A stretch of 6,146 nt of DNA from an uncultured Lutibacter sp. GTDB lineage: Bacteria; Bacteroidota; Bacteroidia; Flavobacteriales; Flavobacteriaceae. Within the stretch, counting starts at the first letter, position 1; each line of letters opens with the position of its first letter. Below, one piece after another: positions 5,491 through 6,146 of this stretch. The notes under the pieces were generated by a model. The model ran no database searches. It worked only from the letters and a program-made list of their open reading frames with translations, and had not been told where the DNA came from. The stretch is from positions 1-6,146 of the forward strand of contig CAJXUO010000094.1 in assembly GCA_913061425.1 (NCBI GenBank), in the 5' to 3' direction. A program made the position numbers and the translations under genes.

Positions 5491-5946
5491 TTATTTTTTA
5501 AGCCTTACACTCCATTCAAATTCAAACGAAGAAACCTTCTCGTTTTGTTCATTATAACCTTCAGAAATTAAATGAATAACCTGCCCTTCTCCATTTGAAA
5601 CAGTCTTCTGTATTGCTTCACTCACTTTTTTTCCATCCAAACATTTAAAAGTGATTTTTCCAATCGCTTTTTTATAAAATTCACCTTTTTGACGCGTTAC
5701 TAACATCGAAACTTTTTTACCGCTTTCAGCAATTTGTTGCATCACCAAAATACCAGTTGTCAATTCTGAAGCCATCCCTTGAACTGCCCAAAACATTGAT
5801 TTAAACGGATTCTGGTTTACCCATCTAAACTTAACTTTCACTTCAGATTGAGCCTTAGAAATAGAGGTTACTCTAATTCCTGTAAAGTATGCTGCTGGTA
5901 ATTTAAATAATAAAAAAATATTTATTTTTCGTGGTGTAAATTTCAT
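5491..5946 (-). CDS. DUF4442 family hotdog-fold protein
   Basis: The 151-residue product matches DUF4442, a thioesterase-like hotdog family. It shows the L16-P-A-A-Y-F-T-G-I-R-V opening, the strand V36-K-V-K-F-R-W, then N44-Q-N-P-F-K-S-M-F, which leads into the long central helix W53-A-V-Q-G-M-A-S-E-L-T-T-G. The sheet returns at V79-S-M-L-V-T, I98-T-F-K-C and V138-S-S-F-E-F-E-W-S-V. The N-P-F...E61 region is where hotdog thioesterases place catalytic residues, but activity for DUF4442 is not established; acyl-CoA or acyl-ACP as ligand is inference. Length is typical, with no signal peptide. It is first in a two-gene operon with the TIGR00266 gene. I found no clean TAnnTTTG box for it in the upstream spacer. 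Confidence 0.88.
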   Translation of the reverse strand: MKFTPRKINIFLLFKLPAAYFTGIRVTSISKAQSEVKVKFRWVNQNPFKSMFWAVQGMASELTTGILVMQQIAESGKKVSMLVTRQKGEFYKKAIGKITFKCLDGKKVSEAIQKTVSNGEGQVIHLISEGYNEQNEKVSSFEFEWSVRLKK

Positions 5947-5996
5947 TTTATGAACTCAGTTTTTGCCTACAAGTTACAGTTTTTTTTGAATTATAA

Positions 5997-6025
5997 TAAC
6001 TTCAAAAAAATAATTTCAGAAGTTA
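5997..6025. repeat. Inverted repeat, 7+7 bp
   Basis: TAACTTC at 5997-6003 and GAAGTTA at 6019-6025 are exact reverse complements separated by 15 bases. The repeat lies upstream of the DUF4442 gene and shares its last three bases with the next dyad. It may be part of a compound operator, or chance. Confidence 0.3.
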
Positions 6026-6043
6026 ATATACTATGTATATTAA
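6023..6043. promoter_or_regulatory. Perfect 9+9 bp palindromic operator candidate
   Basis: TTAATATAC at 6023-6031 is the exact reverse complement of GTATATTAA at 6035-6043, with a 3-base TAT centre. The 21-bp symmetric footprint is typical of a dimeric helix-turn-helix regulator. An outer pair, AAGTT at 6020-6024 and AACTT at 6046-6050, continues the symmetry with a two-base offset. The site lies between the minus-strand DUF4442 gene and a plus-strand promoter, so it could serve either. The binding protein is unknown. Confidence 0.5.
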
Positions 6044-6063
6044 ACAACTTTTCGATTTTACTC

Positions 6064-6084
6064 AAATGTTAAATAAATGTTAAA
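6064..6084 (+). repeat. Tandem 10-bp direct repeat upstream of the right-edge promoter
   Basis: AAATGTTAAA occurs at 6064-6073 and again at 6075-6084. The 11-base period is about one helical turn, so both copies face the same side of the DNA. The pair ends 15 bases before the -33 element at 6100, a place where activators or the polymerase alpha subunit often bind. Confidence 0.5.
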
Positions 6085-6086
6085 AT

Positions 6087-6139
6087 ATAGTACTTAGTAT
6101 TGCATAGTACCTTTTTTTATCCATATCTTTGCATAGTAA
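6087..6139 (+). repeat. ATAGTA repeats around the right-edge promoter
   Basis: ATAGTAC occurs at 6087-6093 and 6104-6110, and ATAGTAA at 6133-6139. The last two belong to a longer 9-base match, TGCATAGTA, at 6101-6109 and 6130-6138. The reverse complement TACTATG lies at 6029-6035 inside the dyad. One 9-base copy overlaps the -33 box and the other overlaps the end of the -7 box and the start site, the placement expected of repressor sites. The regulator is not in the window. Confidence 0.5.
6100..6131 (+). promoter_or_regulatory. Canonical Bacteroidota promoter reading out of the window
   Basis: TTG at 6100-6102 and TATCTTTG at 6124-6131 are 21 bases apart, an exact match to the TTG-N(17-23)-TAnnTTTG form. 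Transcription would start around 6138, heading right to a gene beyond the window edge. The TGCATAGTA repeats overlap both boxes, so this promoter is probably repressible. Confidence 0.72.
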
Positions 6140-6146
6140 TATATCT

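Overview
The window looks like chromosomal DNA from a Bacteroidota bacterium, most likely a member of the Flavobacteriia. The DNA is AT-rich and the genes have A-rich leaders with no clear Shine-Dalgarno sequence. Two intergenic sites match the Bacteroidota promoter form TTG/TTTG-N(about 20)-TAnnTTTG, and one gene encodes a DUF4369-type lipoprotein typical of that phylum. Genus and species cannot be read from the sequence.

Left edge (1-660, minus strand): the N-terminal 220 codons of a secreted S1/P1-type zinc nuclease, cut by the window edge but with all nine metal-ligand positions visible. A 200-bp divergent spacer follows. It carries a good plus-strand promoter with a dyad lying between its two boxes.

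Positions 861-2497 (plus strand) form one compact operon closed by a strong hairpin terminator. It encodes an SPFH/band-7 membrane protein, a 52-residue DUF4177-like protein, an optional 17-residue hydrophobic peptide, two related small glycine-rich membrane proteins whose genes overlap by 4 bases, and a 55-residue ribbon-helix-helix (Arc-type) protein. Four of these are under 65 residues, so standard gene calling can miss or mis-start them. This is the part most likely to be an under-described system: a membrane-microdomain scaffold protein made together with glycine-zipper peptides and a small probable DNA-binding regulator. That joint function is inference from gene order.

Positions 2557-4629 (plus strand) hold a DUF819 family polytopic membrane protein with transporter-like architecture, then a lipoprotein with a DUF4369-like N-terminus and a helical C-terminus in place of the usual thioredoxin domain.

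Positions 5946-4671 (minus strand) hold a two-gene unit: a DUF4442 hotdog-fold protein, then a TIGR00266/AIM24 family protein. It converges on the lipoprotein gene with a 41-bp gap and no clear terminator.

Right edge (5947-6146): a regulatory spacer with a perfect 9+9 dyad, a tandem 10-bp repeat, three ATAGTA repeats and a canonical plus-strand promoter (TTG-N21-TATCTTTG). The promoter points out of the window at an unseen gene that is probably regulated through these repeats. I saw no tRNA, rRNA, CRISPR array, insertion sequence or transposase gene.
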